Assembly (NCBI RefSeq): GCF_024448895.1
Contig: NZ_JAMOIC010000005.1
Location: 124,001-188,000, forward strand
Direction of reading: 5' to 3'
Length of the DNA stretch: 64,000 nt
Source: Stutzerimonas stutzeri
Lineage (GTDB): Bacteria > Pseudomonadota > Gammaproteobacteria > Pseudomonadales > Pseudomonadaceae
In this document: positions 46,577-56,585 of the stretch, one piece after another
Layout: each line of letters begins with the position of its first letter
Numbering within the stretch: position 1 is the first letter of the stretch
Made by a program: the position numbers and the translations under genes
The notes under the pieces: model-generated
The model's input: only the letters and a program-made list of their open reading frames with translations
The model's database searches: none
Told to the model about the DNA's origin: nothing

Positions 46577-46825
46577 TTAGTTCTGGTTCTTGCAGCTGTC
46601 GGCCAGGGTTCGGTAGGCGAGCTTGCGGACTTCCCCTGAAGGATCCCGATAGGTCATGACAGCATCTGTCACTTCGCAATAGGGCGTTGGCTGAATCTTG
46701 ATGGAGACCACCGAAGCAATATCGAGTCGGGTGCCATAGGTGTAAGGCTCGGGTTCGCTGCTGTTGGCATGGGCAAGCGAGGCGGCTGAAAGAAGCAAGG
46801 CAGCTGTAGCAAGGGTAACGCGCAT
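46577..46825 (-). CDS. DUF2790 family exported protein
   Basis: 82 residues from the ATG at 46825. A signal peptide (MRVTLATAALLLSAASLAHA) is followed by SEPEPYTYGTRLDIASVVSI and PTPYCEVTDAVMTYRDPSGEVRKLAYRTLADSC. The YTYGTRLDI stretch and the two cysteines define the DUF2790 family, found almost only in Pseudomonas. It is probably periplasmic with one disulfide. Function unknown; some relatives respond to metal or stress. It is convergent with the nitroreductase gene. Confidence 0.85.
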   Translation of the reverse strand: MRVTLATAALLLSAASLAHANSSEPEPYTYGTRLDIASVVSIKIQPTPYCEVTDAVMTYRDPSGEVRKLAYRTLADSCKNQN

Positions 46826-47141
46826 GGCAGGAAATCCTGTTTCTGGTCTGTAGGTCCGTTCCTGTTCGCGGGGCGGGATCACCTGATCCAGCGGCGCTTA
46901 TGCTTGTTTTCAGGAGCCCGACGATCGTAAAACTTGCTAGCTTGCTAACGATAATTGCCGATGCCAATCCAGCCGATTGACTGAAATGCCTGGCCGTTTC
47001 GCTTGTTGCCTGTCCTCTGCCTTTCTGGAGGGCCGGCTCGATACGCTTTCCAGACGGCTGACCGTTACCCTCCCGCCGCTTTGCAGTACCGTCTCCCTCC
47101 TTTTGCTACCCTCCGGCCTCCAGTCAAAGGAGTGACTCCGC

Positions 47142-49067
47142 ATGATCGAACAGACCCTCAAGCAGACTTTCGGCTACGACGGCTTTCGTCCCGGCCAGGA
47201 TCAGGCCATTCGCGCTGTGGTGGCCGGGCGCTCGGCGGCCGCTATCTTTCCCACCGGGTCGGGCAAGTCCTTGTGTTATCAGCTGCCGGCGCTGCTATTG
47301 CCTCATCTCACCTTGGTCGTTTCGCCGCTGTTGGCGCTTATGCAGGACCAGCTAGCTTTCCTGCATCGGCACGGCATCGCCGCAGCCAGCATCGACTCGG
47401 CGCAGAGCCGCGAGCAGGCCAGCGACACCATGGCCCGAGCCAAGTCCGGCGAACTGAAAATCCTGATGATTTCGGTGGAGCGGCTCAAGAACGAACGCTT
47501 CCGTAACTTCATCAGCCAAGTGCCGATCTCGTTGCTGGTCGTCGATGAGGCGCATTGCATTTCCGAGTGGGGGCACAACTTTCGCCCGGATTACCTCAAG
47601 CTTCCCGACTACCAGCGCCAATTCAATATCCCGCAGGTGCTGCTGCTGACCGCCACGGCGACACCGCCCGTGATTGCCGATATGCAGAGCAAGTTCGCCA
47701 TCGCCGCGGATGATGTGGTGACTACCGGCTTCTACCGGCCCAATCTCAATCTGTTGGTGGAGCCGGTCAGCGGCTTTAACAAGCAGCGCCGGCTGGTGGA
47801 ATGGCTGGCCGACAAGAGTGGTCAGCCGACCATCGTCTACGTCACCCAGCAGAAGACGGCCGAGCAGGTTGCCGAGCATCTGGCGCAGCGCGGCTTCCCG
47901 GCCAGCGCCTACCACGCCGGCATGGCCCACGAGTTGCGTGAGTCCATCCAGCGACGCTTCATGGCCGGCGAGCTGAACTGCATCGTTGCCACCATTGCCT
48001 TTGGTATGGGCATCGACAAATCGGACATCCGCAACGTGGTGCACTACGACCTGCCCAAGTCGGTGGAGAACTACAGCCAGGAGATCGGCCGTGCCGGCCG
48101 CGATGGCAAGCCATCGGATTGCCTGGTGCTGGCCAACCGGGACAGCCTCAGCGTGCTGCAGAATTTCGTCTATGGCGACACACCGGAGATCGATGGCATC
48201 CGCTGCGTACTCGATGAATTGCGTCAGGCAGGCGCTGGCGGGCAATGGGAGTTGATGCTCAACCAGCTGTCGGACCAGAGCAACATCCGCCAGTTGCCGC
48301 TGAAAACCCTGCTGGTGCAGTTGGAGCTGCGCGGCATCATCGCGCCACGCTTCGCCTATTTCGCCGAGTACCGCTTCAAGTACCTGCTCGAACCCGAGGT
48401 GCTGGTGGCGAAATTCGAAGGCGAGCGGCGGCAGTTCGTCGAGGCCATCGTGCACAGCTCGGCACGGGCGCGGACCTGGTGCACGCTGGATTTCGATGCG
48501 CTCTACCAGCAGCACGGTGCGGACCGTGGACGGGTGGTAAAGGCCCTGGAGTACTTCCAGGAAAAAGGCTGGATCGAGCTGGAGAGCAAGCAGATGACCG
48601 ACGTCTATGCGCTGCTCGATCCAGACTTCGACGCAGAGGGCTTGAGCATCGAACTGCATGAATACTTCAAGCAGCAAGAAGCGAGCGAGATCACCCGCAT
48701 CGACAACATGCTGGCGCTGTTCGAATCCAGCGAATGCCTGAGCCAGCGGTTGGCGGCCTATTTCGGGGACCAGCAGGCGCCGCAAAGGTGTGGCCATTGC
48801 TCGGTCTGTCGCGGGCAGGTTGCGCAACTTCCTGAGCCACCGGCGCTGGCACCGCTCAACGACGTCGCCCTCGACGCCCGCTGCGCCGAATTCAGTCAGC
48901 GTTTTACGCAGCTGAAGGGCGGTGCGCCCAGCGCCGAATGCCTGACGCGTTTTCTCTGCGGCATCAGCGTGCCGGTGTTCACCAAGCTCAAGGCGCGCCA
49001 GATCCCAGGCTTCGCCTCGCTGGAGGCTTATCCCTACGCCGAGGTTCGCGCGCGGCTGACGCGTTAG
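47142..49067 (+). CDS. RecQ-family ATP-dependent DNA helicase
   Basis: 641 residues with the RecQ helicase core: motif 0 FGYDGFRPGQDQAIRA, Walker A FPTGSGKS (36-43), DEAH in VVDEAHCISEWGHNFRPDYLKL, motif III TATAT, motif V AFGMGIDKSDIRNVVHYDLPKS and motif VI QEIGRAGRDG. A zinc-binding module ends in CGHCSVC near 550, and a short C-terminal region follows without an obvious HRDC domain. It unwinds DNA 3'-5' in recombination repair. Relative to E. coli RecQ the C-terminus differs, so it may be a RecQ paralogue rather than the main RecQ. Confidence 0.9.
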   Translation: MIEQTLKQTFGYDGFRPGQDQAIRAVVAGRSAAAIFPTGSGKSLCYQLPALLLPHLTLVVSPLLALMQDQLAFLHRHGIAAASIDSAQSREQASDTMARAKSGELKILMISVERLKNERFRNFISQVPISLLVVDEAHCISEWGHNFRPDYLKLPDYQRQFNIPQVLLLTATATPPVIADMQSKFAIAADDVVTTGFYRPNLNLLVEPVSGFNKQRRLVEWLADKSGQPTIVYVTQQKTAEQVAEHLAQRGFPASAYHAGMAHELRESIQRRFMAGELNCIVATIAFGMGIDKSDIRNVVHYDLPKSVENYSQEIGRAGRDGKPSDCLVLANRDSLSVLQNFVYGDTPEIDGIRCVLDELRQAGAGGQWELMLNQLSDQSNIRQLPLKTLLVQLELRGIIAPRFAYFAEYRFKYLLEPEVLVAKFEGERRQFVEAIVHSSARARTWCTLDFDALYQQHGADRGRVVKALEYFQEKGWIELESKQMTDVYALLDPDFDAEGLSIELHEYFKQQEASEITRIDNMLALFESSECLSQRLAAYFGDQQAPQRCGHCSVCRGQVAQLPEPPALAPLNDVALDARCAEFSQRFTQLKGGAPSAECLTRFLCGISVPVFTKLKARQIPGFASLEAYPYAEVRARLTR

Positions 49068-49083
49068 CCATTGGCGAAGAGCC

Positions 49084-51105
49084 TTAGCGCGCGGTCAGGC
49101 CGATCAGCCGGTCGGCGACGCCCTTGGTCTGGCGTGAGGTGCCGGCGGTTAGGTTGCTCGAGTTCTCCAGTGCGTCGAGCAGCCCGGTCAGCGAGCCGAC
49201 ACCAGCCGATTGCGTCTCGATGTGTTGCGCCACCGCGCGAATCTCGCTGGCCAGACGGTCGATGTCGGTGCCGATTTCCTCGGCGTTCTTGCCGGTGATC
49301 TCGGCCAGCTTACGTACCTCGTCGGCCACCACCGCAAAACCGCGGCCCATATCACCGGCGCGCGCCGCCTCGATCGCCGCATTGAGCGCTAACAGGTTGG
49401 TCTGCCCGGCGATCTGCTGGATTGTCTGCACCACCGACTGGATGCGCTGACTGGACTGCGCCAAGTCGCGGGCGCTGCTGACCACCTCGTCGGCCTGGTG
49501 GACCATCTGTTTGACCGAGCTGCCGGCCTGTTCAATGACGGTGCCCTGCTGATTGATGTTCAGCGTCAGGTCGTCCATCGACCCGTGCAGCTCGTTGGCG
49601 CACTGGCTCAGCTGCTCGGACATCGAGTGCCGTTCATGATCAGCCTGGGACAGCACCTGGCCAAGGTCGGCCAGGCCGCGGAACACCGGCCGGATGTGCT
49701 CATCCAGCCCGCTGACGTCCACGGCGCTGCTGTAATCCTGGCGCTTGAACTGCTCGATCTGCTTGACCACCACCTGGCTGAGGCCGGTTAGCTTCTTGAT
49801 CTGTCGGCGCAGGAAGAACGCTTTGAACTCACCGTGATAAGCGATGAAGTTGTCGGTGTACTCGTCGTGAAATTCGTCCTTGCCGTTGGTGCGAAAGAAA
49901 AACACAGCGGTCAGCGTCTGATTGAGGTTGAGGCCGAGAATCTCGCCGAAGGTCGAGTAACCGGCCACCGGTACGTCATCGAACACCGGGTCCATGCCGC
50001 CCAGTGCCTGCTCGTTGTTCAGCCGGCGCAAGATGCAGTCGTTGAGGATGCCCACCAACGGCTTGCCGGGCTTGTTCTGCATGAATCGTTGATAGTCGCG
50101 GCGGGTGGTTTCGGCCAGCGGCGTGCGCTTGACCATGATCAGCTCCTCGCCGGGCGCGACGTCGCAGAAAAGGTGGACGCGTTCGTTGGTGAAGTCGATC
50201 TGCGAGATCGAGCGGACGAACACTTCCTCGCCGACGCGAATGGCGAAGGAGTAGTCCGAGAGCCGCTGCTCCAGCTCCTGCGGCGCGCATTTGAGCGCCT
50301 CGCACAGCGCCTGGACCATGGTGCGGATGTTGCCGCGAGCGTCGACCACCTGGCTGATGTAGCGGTCTTCCAGGGAAGCGCTGAGTACGCTCAGGCTGAG
50401 TGGCGTCGGTTCGAAGTTCTGGCTCTTGAACACGCCGAAGCGTACGTCCCGCGCGCACTTGAGAAAGACGATCAGCGCGTGGTTCTGGTAGCTGCGTTTG
50501 CCGTCGTGCAGCTGGGTCTTCTGAAAATCCAGCTTGCCACCGGCCGAGCCGCCGACGAACAGGCAGGGGAAGCGACCGGACTCGTACAGCGCTTCCATGA
50601 AGAAGGACTCCGAAGCGGACAGGCCGTCAAAGAAGATATTCGCCAAGGTGTCGCGGTAATCAATCTTCATCGACACCTGCACCCGCTTGATCGACGCCGT
50701 GAGGCGCGCGATGCGCTCGCCCATCGACAGCCGCTGACCCTGGCCACGGATGTCCTCGCACTCCAGCGGCACACGGACGATCTCGGCAGCGGCGATGACG
50801 CTGGCGTCGAACAGCTGCAACACCACCCGATCCCATTGCGCGCCGGTCGCACAATAAAGCCGCTGGCCTTCGCTCGACAGCTCGCCCGCGGTAGTGCACA
50901 GGCTGACCGTTGCCTGCGGAAAACGCTGCGCCACCTGCCTGGCGACCTCATCCAGATTCACATGCGGCGAGACGAAGCCGGCAATGTAGGTCGGGTTGAA
51001 GCGCAGGGCGGCGAGTTGCTGTCCGAGCTGCGGAGCCGAGCAGAGCAGGCTCGCCGTGCCCGTGGATTGCGTATGGCCTGGCTTGAATCGGGAGAGCGAA
51101 ATCAT
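49084..51105 (-). CDS. FIST-domain cytoplasmic methyl-accepting chemotaxis protein
   Basis: About 673 residues from the ATG at 51105. The frame is open 17 codons further upstream. There is no membrane segment. A FIST N-terminal domain (~10-210: [52 protein letters not shown]) leads into FIST_C (~225-375, ending [10 protein letters not shown]). A receptor signalling domain (~430-660) carries the hairpin tip [42 protein letters not shown] domains are thought to bind small ligands such as amino acids. It is divergent from another receptor gene. Confidence 0.9.
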   Translation of the reverse strand: MISLSRFKPGHTQSTGTASLLCSAPQLGQQLAALRFNPTYIAGFVSPHVNLDEVARQVAQRFPQATVSLCTTAGELSSEGQRLYCATGAQWDRVVLQLFDASVIAAAEIVRVPLECEDIRGQGQRLSMGERIARLTASIKRVQVSMKIDYRDTLANIFFDGLSASESFFMEALYESGRFPCLFVGGSAGGKLDFQKTQLHDGKRSYQNHALIVFLKCARDVRFGVFKSQNFEPTPLSLSVLSASLEDRYISQVVDARGNIRTMVQALCEALKCAPQELEQRLSDYSFAIRVGEEVFVRSISQIDFTNERVHLFCDVAPGEELIMVKRTPLAETTRRDYQRFMQNKPGKPLVGILNDCILRRLNNEQALGGMDPVFDDVPVAGYSTFGEILGLNLNQTLTAVFFFRTNGKDEFHDEYTDNFIAYHGEFKAFFLRRQIKKLTGLSQVVVKQIEQFKRQDYSSAVDVSGLDEHIRPVFRGLADLGQVLSQADHERHSMSEQLSQCANELHGSMDDLTLNINQQGTVIEQAGSSVKQMVHQADEVVSSARDLAQSSQRIQSVVQTIQQIAGQTNLLALNAAIEAARAGDMGRGFAVVADEVRKLAEITGKNAEEIGTDIDRLASEIRAVAQHIETQSAGVGSLTGLLDALENSSNLTAGTSRQTKGVADRLIGLTAR

Positions 51106-51225
51106 GAGCGTTACTCGCGCTGAGGAAGGAGGCGGGAAACTCGGCCGCTGCCGCACTGATCGGTGTGGGCCATCGGAGGCTGTCTGTTGTTATCGGCGGC
51201 AGTGCCGCGAGCCGCATGGCCGTTC

Positions 51226-51258
51226 GGTGCCGATAAAGTCATCCACTTTATCGGCACC
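51226..51258. promoter_or_regulatory. Large palindrome between divergent chemoreceptor genes
   Basis: GGTGCCGATAAAGT (51226-51239) and its exact inverse ACTTTATCGGCACC (51245-51258) flank CATCC. It has no T-run, so it is probably an operator or a structured element rather than a terminator. Each arm contains GCCGATAA, the flagellar sigma -10 sequence, but no matching -35 was found. Confidence 0.5.
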
Positions 51259-51428
51259 TGTATCGAAGATCGCCATGCCACTTTGGTCTTCATCCAAAAG
51301 TACTGGGTCAGGCGGCTAGTCAGGGTCTGCGGCGTACCAGCGGTGAATGTTGTGCAAAAAACGACCAGCGGCCTGCTGGGTCGCGGCCTTCGGCCGATAG
51401 CACTGACAAGCCCTTTTGGAGCGAAGCC

Positions 51429-53063
51429 ATGTCTCGCTTTCTCACCGATCTCGGATTCCGCTGGAAAATAACCCTGCCCATTGGCGCATTGGCCCTGTTG
51501 CTGATTCTGATGGGTGTCTTTGGCATGCGCGGCATCGAACGTGTCGCCGAGTCCACCGAACGGCTGGCGGACCGACGTCTGCCTGCTATAAGCCTCTTGC
51601 TCAACGCCGACCGTGACCTGTATCAGGCATTTCTTGCCGAGCGCAGCCTGCTCGACAGCGATGCCGGAGACCATGTGCAGTCGCTGCGTGACAGCCATGC
51701 GGAAAACGTCAAGCAGGCCTACGATCGGGTCCAGAAGTACGCCGCCATGCAGCCTGGCGCCGAAGCGATGGCGCTGGTCGAACAGTTCAATCGCGGATTT
51801 CAGCAGTGGTCTGAAGTCTCCCAGCGCGTGCTCAATCAGATTGATCTGGACCCACACGCGGCGAGTGCGCTGAGTTTCGGCGACAGCGAGGCGCGCTTCG
51901 ATGCGATGCGTGACGCCATCGACAAGCTGGGCGATCTTGAGGATGCCGCTGCGAACAGCGAAGGCAAGGCGGCCGTCGCAGAAGGGTCGGCGACGGCTAA
52001 ACAGCAGGGTGCGGTGCTGGCCGTGGGCTTGCTCGGGTGCGTGCTACTGGTGCTCGGCCTGCCGCTGGTGGTGCTGCGGCCGATGCGTCGCCTGCTGGAG
52101 CGCGTGCAGCAGATTGCCGAAGGCGATGGCGACCTGCGGGTACGGCTCGAGGTTCGTTCGGCCGACGAACTCGGGCAGTTGGGTAATGCCTTCAACCGCT
52201 TCCTCGACAAGTTGCAGCCGCTGATTGCGGAAGTTGGACGGGTGACCGGTGAGGTCGACGCCGCCGCGCGCGACATGGCGAGAATGGCGGCCACCAATGA
52301 CCAGCTGATCAGCAGCGAGCACGCTGCTGTCGATCAGGTCAGCACGGCTGCGACACAGATGAGCGCCGCCGTCCACGAGGTTGCGCAGAATGCGCAGGGT
52401 GCCTCCGACGCGGCCCTTGCAGCACAGACCCAGTCTCGCCAGGGCGCCGTCGTAGTCAGCGACACGGTTCAGTCGATCCGCCAGCTTGCCCAGGAAGTGG
52501 AAAGCACTTCGCAGACCATCGAGGCGCTGGCCGAAGAAACCAACAGCATTGGCGCGGTACTGGAAGTGATTCGTGGCATCGCCGAGCAGACCAATCTGCT
52601 GGCGCTGAACGCCGCCATCGAGGCGGCCAGGGCCGGTGAGCAAGGTCGCGGCTTCGCCGTGGTGGCCGATGAGGTGCGCGCGCTGGCCGGGCGCACTCAA
52701 GACTCGACCAAGGACATTCAGGTGCGTATCGAGCGCTTGCAGGGTGGTGTCGCGAAGGCGGTGCTGGCCATGCAAAGCGGTAGCGGCAAGGCGCGCGACA
52801 GCGTCGAGCGGGCAGCCGGGGTCGATCAGGTCCTGGCTGAGACGACTCACTCGGTGCAGCGTATCAACGACATGGCCGCGCAGATCGCTACAGCCTGCGA
52901 GGAGCAAAGCAGCGTTACCGAGGAAATTGCGCGCAACATCAGTGATATTCGCGATCTCTCCAACGACGCAGCGGCGAATTCGGCGAGCAGCATGCAAGCC
53001 AGTCAGCAGCTTTCAGCGCTGTCGCAGACACTGGCGACGCTGGTCGGCCGTTTTCAGGTTTGA
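51429..53063 (+). CDS. Methyl-accepting chemotaxis protein (4-helix-bundle sensor)
   Basis: 544 residues. It has an N-terminal membrane segment (~14-34, [20 protein letters not shown]), a four-helix-bundle periplasmic sensor (~35-190), a second segment (~195-215, [21 protein letters not shown]), and a HAMP domain ([20 protein letters not shown]). The cytoplasmic signalling domain has [38 protein letters not shown]. The ligand is not predictable from sequence. It is divergent from the FIST receptor, with a shared palindrome between. Confidence 0.93.
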   Translation: MSRFLTDLGFRWKITLPIGALALLLILMGVFGMRGIERVAESTERLADRRLPAISLLLNADRDLYQAFLAERSLLDSDAGDHVQSLRDSHAENVKQAYDRVQKYAAMQPGAEAMALVEQFNRGFQQWSEVSQRVLNQIDLDPHAASALSFGDSEARFDAMRDAIDKLGDLEDAAANSEGKAAVAEGSATAKQQGAVLAVGLLGCVLLVLGLPLVVLRPMRRLLERVQQIAEGDGDLRVRLEVRSADELGQLGNAFNRFLDKLQPLIAEVGRVTGEVDAAARDMARMAATNDQLISSEHAAVDQVSTAATQMSAAVHEVAQNAQGASDAALAAQTQSRQGAVVVSDTVQSIRQLAQEVESTSQTIEALAEETNSIGAVLEVIRGIAEQTNLLALNAAIEAARAGEQGRGFAVVADEVRALAGRTQDSTKDIQVRIERLQGGVAKAVLAMQSGSGKARDSVERAAGVDQVLAETTHSVQRINDMAAQIATACEEQSSVTEEIARNISDIRDLSNDAAANSASSMQASQQLSALSQTLATLVGRFQV

Positions 53064-53073
53064 CGCCGGGCGC

Positions 53074-53274
53074 TCAACAGGCGGCGAGCGCGCCCCCTAG
53101 CAACTTGCCGACGCCCGCGTCGGCCGGCAACAGCAGCAGGCTGATCAGAAAGACCAGCAGCAGGCCAAGGGCATACAACAGGTTGAGCCAACGCCGTCGT
53201 CGCCGTCGCCGTCGATGTGTCGGTGCCTGGTGGCGGGCCGTTTGGCCGTCAGGCTGGGCGTGGTTCTGATGCAT
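53074..53274 (-). CDS. Small basic single-pass membrane protein (66 residues)
   Basis: Starts MHQNHAQPDGQTARHQAPTHR, then a run of eight arginines (21-28), then a strong hydrophobic segment NLLYALGLLLVFLISLLLLP (~31-50), and ends with a short Gly/Ala tail. Basic-then-hydrophobic architecture suggests an inner-membrane protein with the N-terminus inside. It is convergent with the chemoreceptor gene, ending 10 bases from its stop. No family is recognised, and the upstream Shine-Dalgarno (GAGAC) is weak. A chance frame is possible. Confidence 0.5.
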   Translation of the reverse strand: MHQNHAQPDGQTARHQAPTHRRRRRRRRWLNLLYALGLLLVFLISLLLLPADAGVGKLLGGALAAC

Positions 53275-53516
53275 CGTTGTCTCGATGGAGCGGCGTCATG
53301 CGCCGCGGCCGTTCAGGGCGGCAGAGTAGATCGCAAATAGAGTCATAATGCCACTACTACGAGGGGCCGCTGATCGACGGCGCTACGCTGACCTGTTGCG
53401 CGGCCGTGCTGTTACAAACGGAAAAGCTCTTCTCGTTCGATCCTCCGGTGTTTGAGGGCATGTCGACCATACTCAACCGTCGATCTGCCGAATCGCCTTG
53501 CCCGGAGACCTCGCCA

Positions 53517-54434
53517 ATGCCTACGCGCCGCCAGATGCTTCATCGATCCGCCCTGTTAGCCACGCTCGCCGCGCTCGGGCCGTTGCTGCCGTCACTGGCG
53601 AGGGCGGCAGAGCCGCTGCGGATGCGCAAGATCCCGGCATCAGGCGAGATGTTGCCGGTGATCGGGCTGGGTACGTCGATCACGCACAATGTGAGCCTGG
53701 ATAGTGCAGAGATGCAGCAGCTGCTCGAAGTGCTGCGAGTATTGGTGGATGGTGGTGCCCAGCTGATCGACACCGCGCCCAGCTACGGCAACGCTGACCG
53801 CGTGGTGGGCGAGCTGGTGCAGCGGCATGGGGCGCGTGAGCAGGTCTTCCTGGCGACAAAGGTATCCTCCACCGGCCGTGACCGCGGCATGGCTCAGATC
53901 GAAGAGAGCTTCAAGGCACTGCAGACCGACACCATCGATCTGATCCAGGTGCACAACCTGCAGGACACCAGCACCCAGCTCGGCCTGCTGCGCGAGCTCA
54001 AGGAAGAGGGCCGAATTCGCTACATCGGGGTGACGCATTACGTCGAATCCGCCCATGATCGCCTGCTCGAAGTTCTCAAGCAGGAGCCCGTCGACTTCGT
54101 GCAGTTCAACTATTCGGTCAGCGAGCGCAACGCCGAAAAGCAGCTGCTGCCGTATTGCGCCGATGAGGGTATCGCCACGCTGATCAATCGACCTTTCACC
54201 CGCGGCAATCTGCTTTCACGGGTCAAGGACAAACCCCTTCCCGACTGGGCTTCCGAGATCGATGCCAGCTCGTGGGCGCAGCTGCTGCTCAAGTTCATTC
54301 TGGCTGAACCGGCGGTGACGGCGGTGATTCCTGCCACGTCCAACCCGCGGTACATGGCTGACAACATACTGGCCGGACAGGGGCGCTTGCCGGATGCGCG
54401 CCAGCGGAAATTGATCGTCGACGCCTTCCGTTGA
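53517..54434 (+). CDS. Exported aldo/keto reductase (Tat signal)
   Basis: 305 residues from the ATG at 53517, with GGAGA upstream. It starts MPTRRQMLHRSALLATLAALGPLLPSLARA, a twin-arginine signal with an Ala-x-Ala site. The catalytic barrel has LIDTAPSYGNAD (Asp and Tyr), FLATKVS (Lys) and LIQVHNLQD (His), the complete aldo/keto reductase tetrad. NRPFTRGNLLSRVKDK and VIPATSNPRYMADNI are in the NAD(P)H-binding part. The predicted location is periplasmic, which is odd for an NADPH-dependent family. The substrate is unknown. It lies 35 bp upstream of a transporter gene. Confidence 0.88.
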   Translation: MPTRRQMLHRSALLATLAALGPLLPSLARAAEPLRMRKIPASGEMLPVIGLGTSITHNVSLDSAEMQQLLEVLRVLVDGGAQLIDTAPSYGNADRVVGELVQRHGAREQVFLATKVSSTGRDRGMAQIEESFKALQTDTIDLIQVHNLQDTSTQLGLLRELKEEGRIRYIGVTHYVESAHDRLLEVLKQEPVDFVQFNYSVSERNAEKQLLPYCADEGIATLINRPFTRGNLLSRVKDKPLPDWASEIDASSWAQLLLKFILAEPAVTAVIPATSNPRYMADNILAGQGRLPDARQRKLIVDAFR

Positions 54435-54468
54435 CGCGTCTGTACGCCAACTTCGCGGAGGCTGAAGG

Positions 54469-55764
54469 GTGATCACAGTCGCCACGCGGGCCGCCGCGCT
54501 GGTCAACGCCCGGCCCGGCGAATTGCGCGCGGCCCTCGCCGGCTTCGGGCTGTTCTTCTGCCTGTTCTCCGGCTACTTCATGCTGCGCCCGATTCGCGAG
54601 TCGATGGGCATCCAGGGCGGCGTCGAGAATCTGCAGTGGCTGTTCACTGCGACCTTCTTCGCCATGCTGCTGGCAGTCCCGCTGTTCGCCTGGCTCAACT
54701 CGCGCGTGGCGCGCATTCACTATATCGACTGGGTATACGGCTTCTTCTGCGTCAACCTGCTGCTGTTTGCCGGGTTGTTCTACTTGCTGCGTGACAGCAT
54801 CTGGCTGGCGCGGGTGTTCTACGTGTGGATTTCGGTCTACAACCTGTTCGTGGTGTCAGTGGCCTGGAGCCTGATGGCCGATGTGTTCGACGCGCCGCAG
54901 GCACGGCGCCTGTTTGCCTTCATCGCCGCTGGCGCCAGTGTCGGTGGGCTGGTCGGGCCTGCCATGAGCGCCTTGCTGGTGGGCGTACTTGGCCAGTTTG
55001 GGCTGATGCTGTTGGCAGCGCTGCTGCTGGCGGCTGCGGTGGCGATCAAGCACTACCTGATGGATTGGCGCGAGGTATTGGGCGCGGGCAGGCCCGGCGC
55101 AGAGCATGCCGAAAGCCCCCGGCGACCGGTCGCCGGCAATCCGTTCAGCGGCCTCACTCGTGCGCTGGGCTCGGGATATCTGCTGGGTATCGCGGCCTTC
55201 GTACTGCTCCTGACCACCGCCAGCACCTTCCTCTATTTCGAGCAGGCCCGGCTGGTGGCCGAACTCTTCCCTGATCGGGCGGAGCAGGTGAGGGTCTTCG
55301 GCGCCATTGATTTCGTGGTGCAGGCCGGTGCGCTCCTGTCACAGCTGTTCATCACCGGGCGTATCGCTCAGCGGCTTGGCGTGAGGGTGTTGCTGACGGC
55401 GGTGCCGGTGCTCGTTTGCCTGGGCTTCGTCGGGCTGGCCCTGGCTCCGACGTTCGCGGTGTTGGCCGCGGTGATGATCGTGCGGCGCATCGGTGAGTAC
55501 GCCTTCGTCCGCCCGGGACGTGAAATGCTCTTCGCCCCGCTGGATGCCGAAAGCAAGTACAAGGCGAAGAACTTCATCGATACCGTCGTCTATCGCGGCG
55601 GCGATGCCATGAGCGGCTGGGCCAAGAGCCTGCTCGACAGCCTCGGCCAGGGTGCCTGGCTGGTGGCCCTCTTAGGTGCGTTCTGCGCGGGGATATGGGG
55701 CGTGGTGGGCTGGTTCCTCGGGGCTCGCGCCGATCAGGCCAGCCGGTCTTCGGAGCGCGATTAG
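54469..55764 (+). CDS. Tlc/NTT-like nucleotide exchanger family membrane protein (MFS-related)
   Basis: 431 residues starting at GTG, with GGAG upstream. About twelve membrane segments. FCLFSGYFMLRPIRESMGIQGG is the family's N-terminal signature. SVAWSLMADVFDAPQARRLFAFIAAGASVGGLVGPA and RIGEYAFVRPGREMLFAPLDAESKYKAKNFIDTVVYRGGDA are the core regions shared with ATP/ADP exchangers. True exchange in Chlamydia or Rickettsia needs extra residues I could not check, so the role here is open. It follows the exported aldo/keto reductase gene on the same strand. Confidence 0.8.
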   Translation: MITVATRAAALVNARPGELRAALAGFGLFFCLFSGYFMLRPIRESMGIQGGVENLQWLFTATFFAMLLAVPLFAWLNSRVARIHYIDWVYGFFCVNLLLFAGLFYLLRDSIWLARVFYVWISVYNLFVVSVAWSLMADVFDAPQARRLFAFIAAGASVGGLVGPAMSALLVGVLGQFGLMLLAALLLAAAVAIKHYLMDWREVLGAGRPGAEHAESPRRPVAGNPFSGLTRALGSGYLLGIAAFVLLLTTASTFLYFEQARLVAELFPDRAEQVRVFGAIDFVVQAGALLSQLFITGRIAQRLGVRVLLTAVPVLVCLGFVGLALAPTFAVLAAVMIVRRIGEYAFVRPGREMLFAPLDAESKYKAKNFIDTVVYRGGDAMSGWAKSLLDSLGQGAWLVALLGAFCAGIWGVVGWFLGARADQASRSSERD

Positions 55765-55831
55765 GCGAAGCATGTGGGACCGCGGAATTGCTGGCAAAAT
55801 GCCAACAATCTCACACTGACAGAATGTCACC

Positions 55832-56413
55832 ATGCGCGCCAAACCACTGCTCCTGCTTATCGCCTCCCTTGCCATAACTGGCTGCAGCATCAAGCAAACC
55901 GTCACCCCAGCCAGTCTGTCCGCTGAACTGGCGCCGGAAATCTGCACCATTCCTGCGCCTGGCTTGCGCGCAGGCTTCAACACCACATACCAGCAACTGC
56001 TTCGCGACAAGGGCTTCAGAACCCGGCAGCTGTCACCCGGGAGCAGCCCGGCTCGCTGCCCTCTCAGCACGACCTACACCGGTACATGGCGATGGGATCT
56101 GCTGCTGTACATGAACCACGCCGACATCCGGGTCTACGAGAAGGGCCGCCAGGTAGGGCAGGCCGAGTACGACGCACGCTGGGGAGGTGGTCGTCCCGAC
56201 AAGTTCATCAGTGCAGAAAACAAGATTGCCGAACTGACGGATCAGCTCTTCCCTCAAGGGGCAAGAGGCCTGGGCACGGTCGCTCCGCAGGCCGCTGTAA
56301 CCGCGCCGCTGAGCAAGGAGGTCTATCGCCAGGACCAGCTGCAGCGGCTGCAGGGCGAAGGGCTGCCCTATGAAGAATATCAGCGGCGCTACCGCCAAAT
56401 GATGCAGGACTAG
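55832..56413 (+). CDS. Sbal_3080-family lipoprotein
   Basis: 193 residues. The signal ends in SLAITGC (Cys18), a good lipobox. The mature part contains YTGTWRWDLLLYMNHADIRVYEKGRQVGQAEYDARWGGGRPDKFISAENKIAELTDQLFP, characteristic of the Sbal_3080 family of unknown function. A short charged C-terminal tail (YEEYQRRYRQMM) may be added to the family core. It is predicted to be anchored in the outer or inner membrane facing the periplasm. It is monocistronic. Confidence 0.82.
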   Translation: MRAKPLLLLIASLAITGCSIKQTVTPASLSAELAPEICTIPAPGLRAGFNTTYQQLLRDKGFRTRQLSPGSSPARCPLSTTYTGTWRWDLLLYMNHADIRVYEKGRQVGQAEYDARWGGGRPDKFISAENKIAELTDQLFPQGARGLGTVAPQAAVTAPLSKEVYRQDQLQRLQGEGLPYEEYQRRYRQMMQD

Positions 56414-56585
56414 CGTCTGACGCCGTCGGCGCGAGGCGATGCCCAGCGCGCGCACCGCTTCACTGACCTGGGTCAGCCGAGGTCAATCAACGTCTGGCGA
56501 CAATTCATACAGACGAAGCCGCTGAACCTCGGCGGTGCAGGCGCCTCGAACCTTAGTAGGTACGTCATCAATCAGGAGTAGTCGT

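Noticed and set aside
47352-48827. 491-codon minus-strand frame
   Set aside because: Antisense to the RecQ helicase gene; no recognisable domain or ribosome site.
51226-51258. Flagellar sigma (FliA) promoter
   Set aside because: Both palindrome arms contain GCCGATAA, but no TAAA element lies at the required spacing on either strand.
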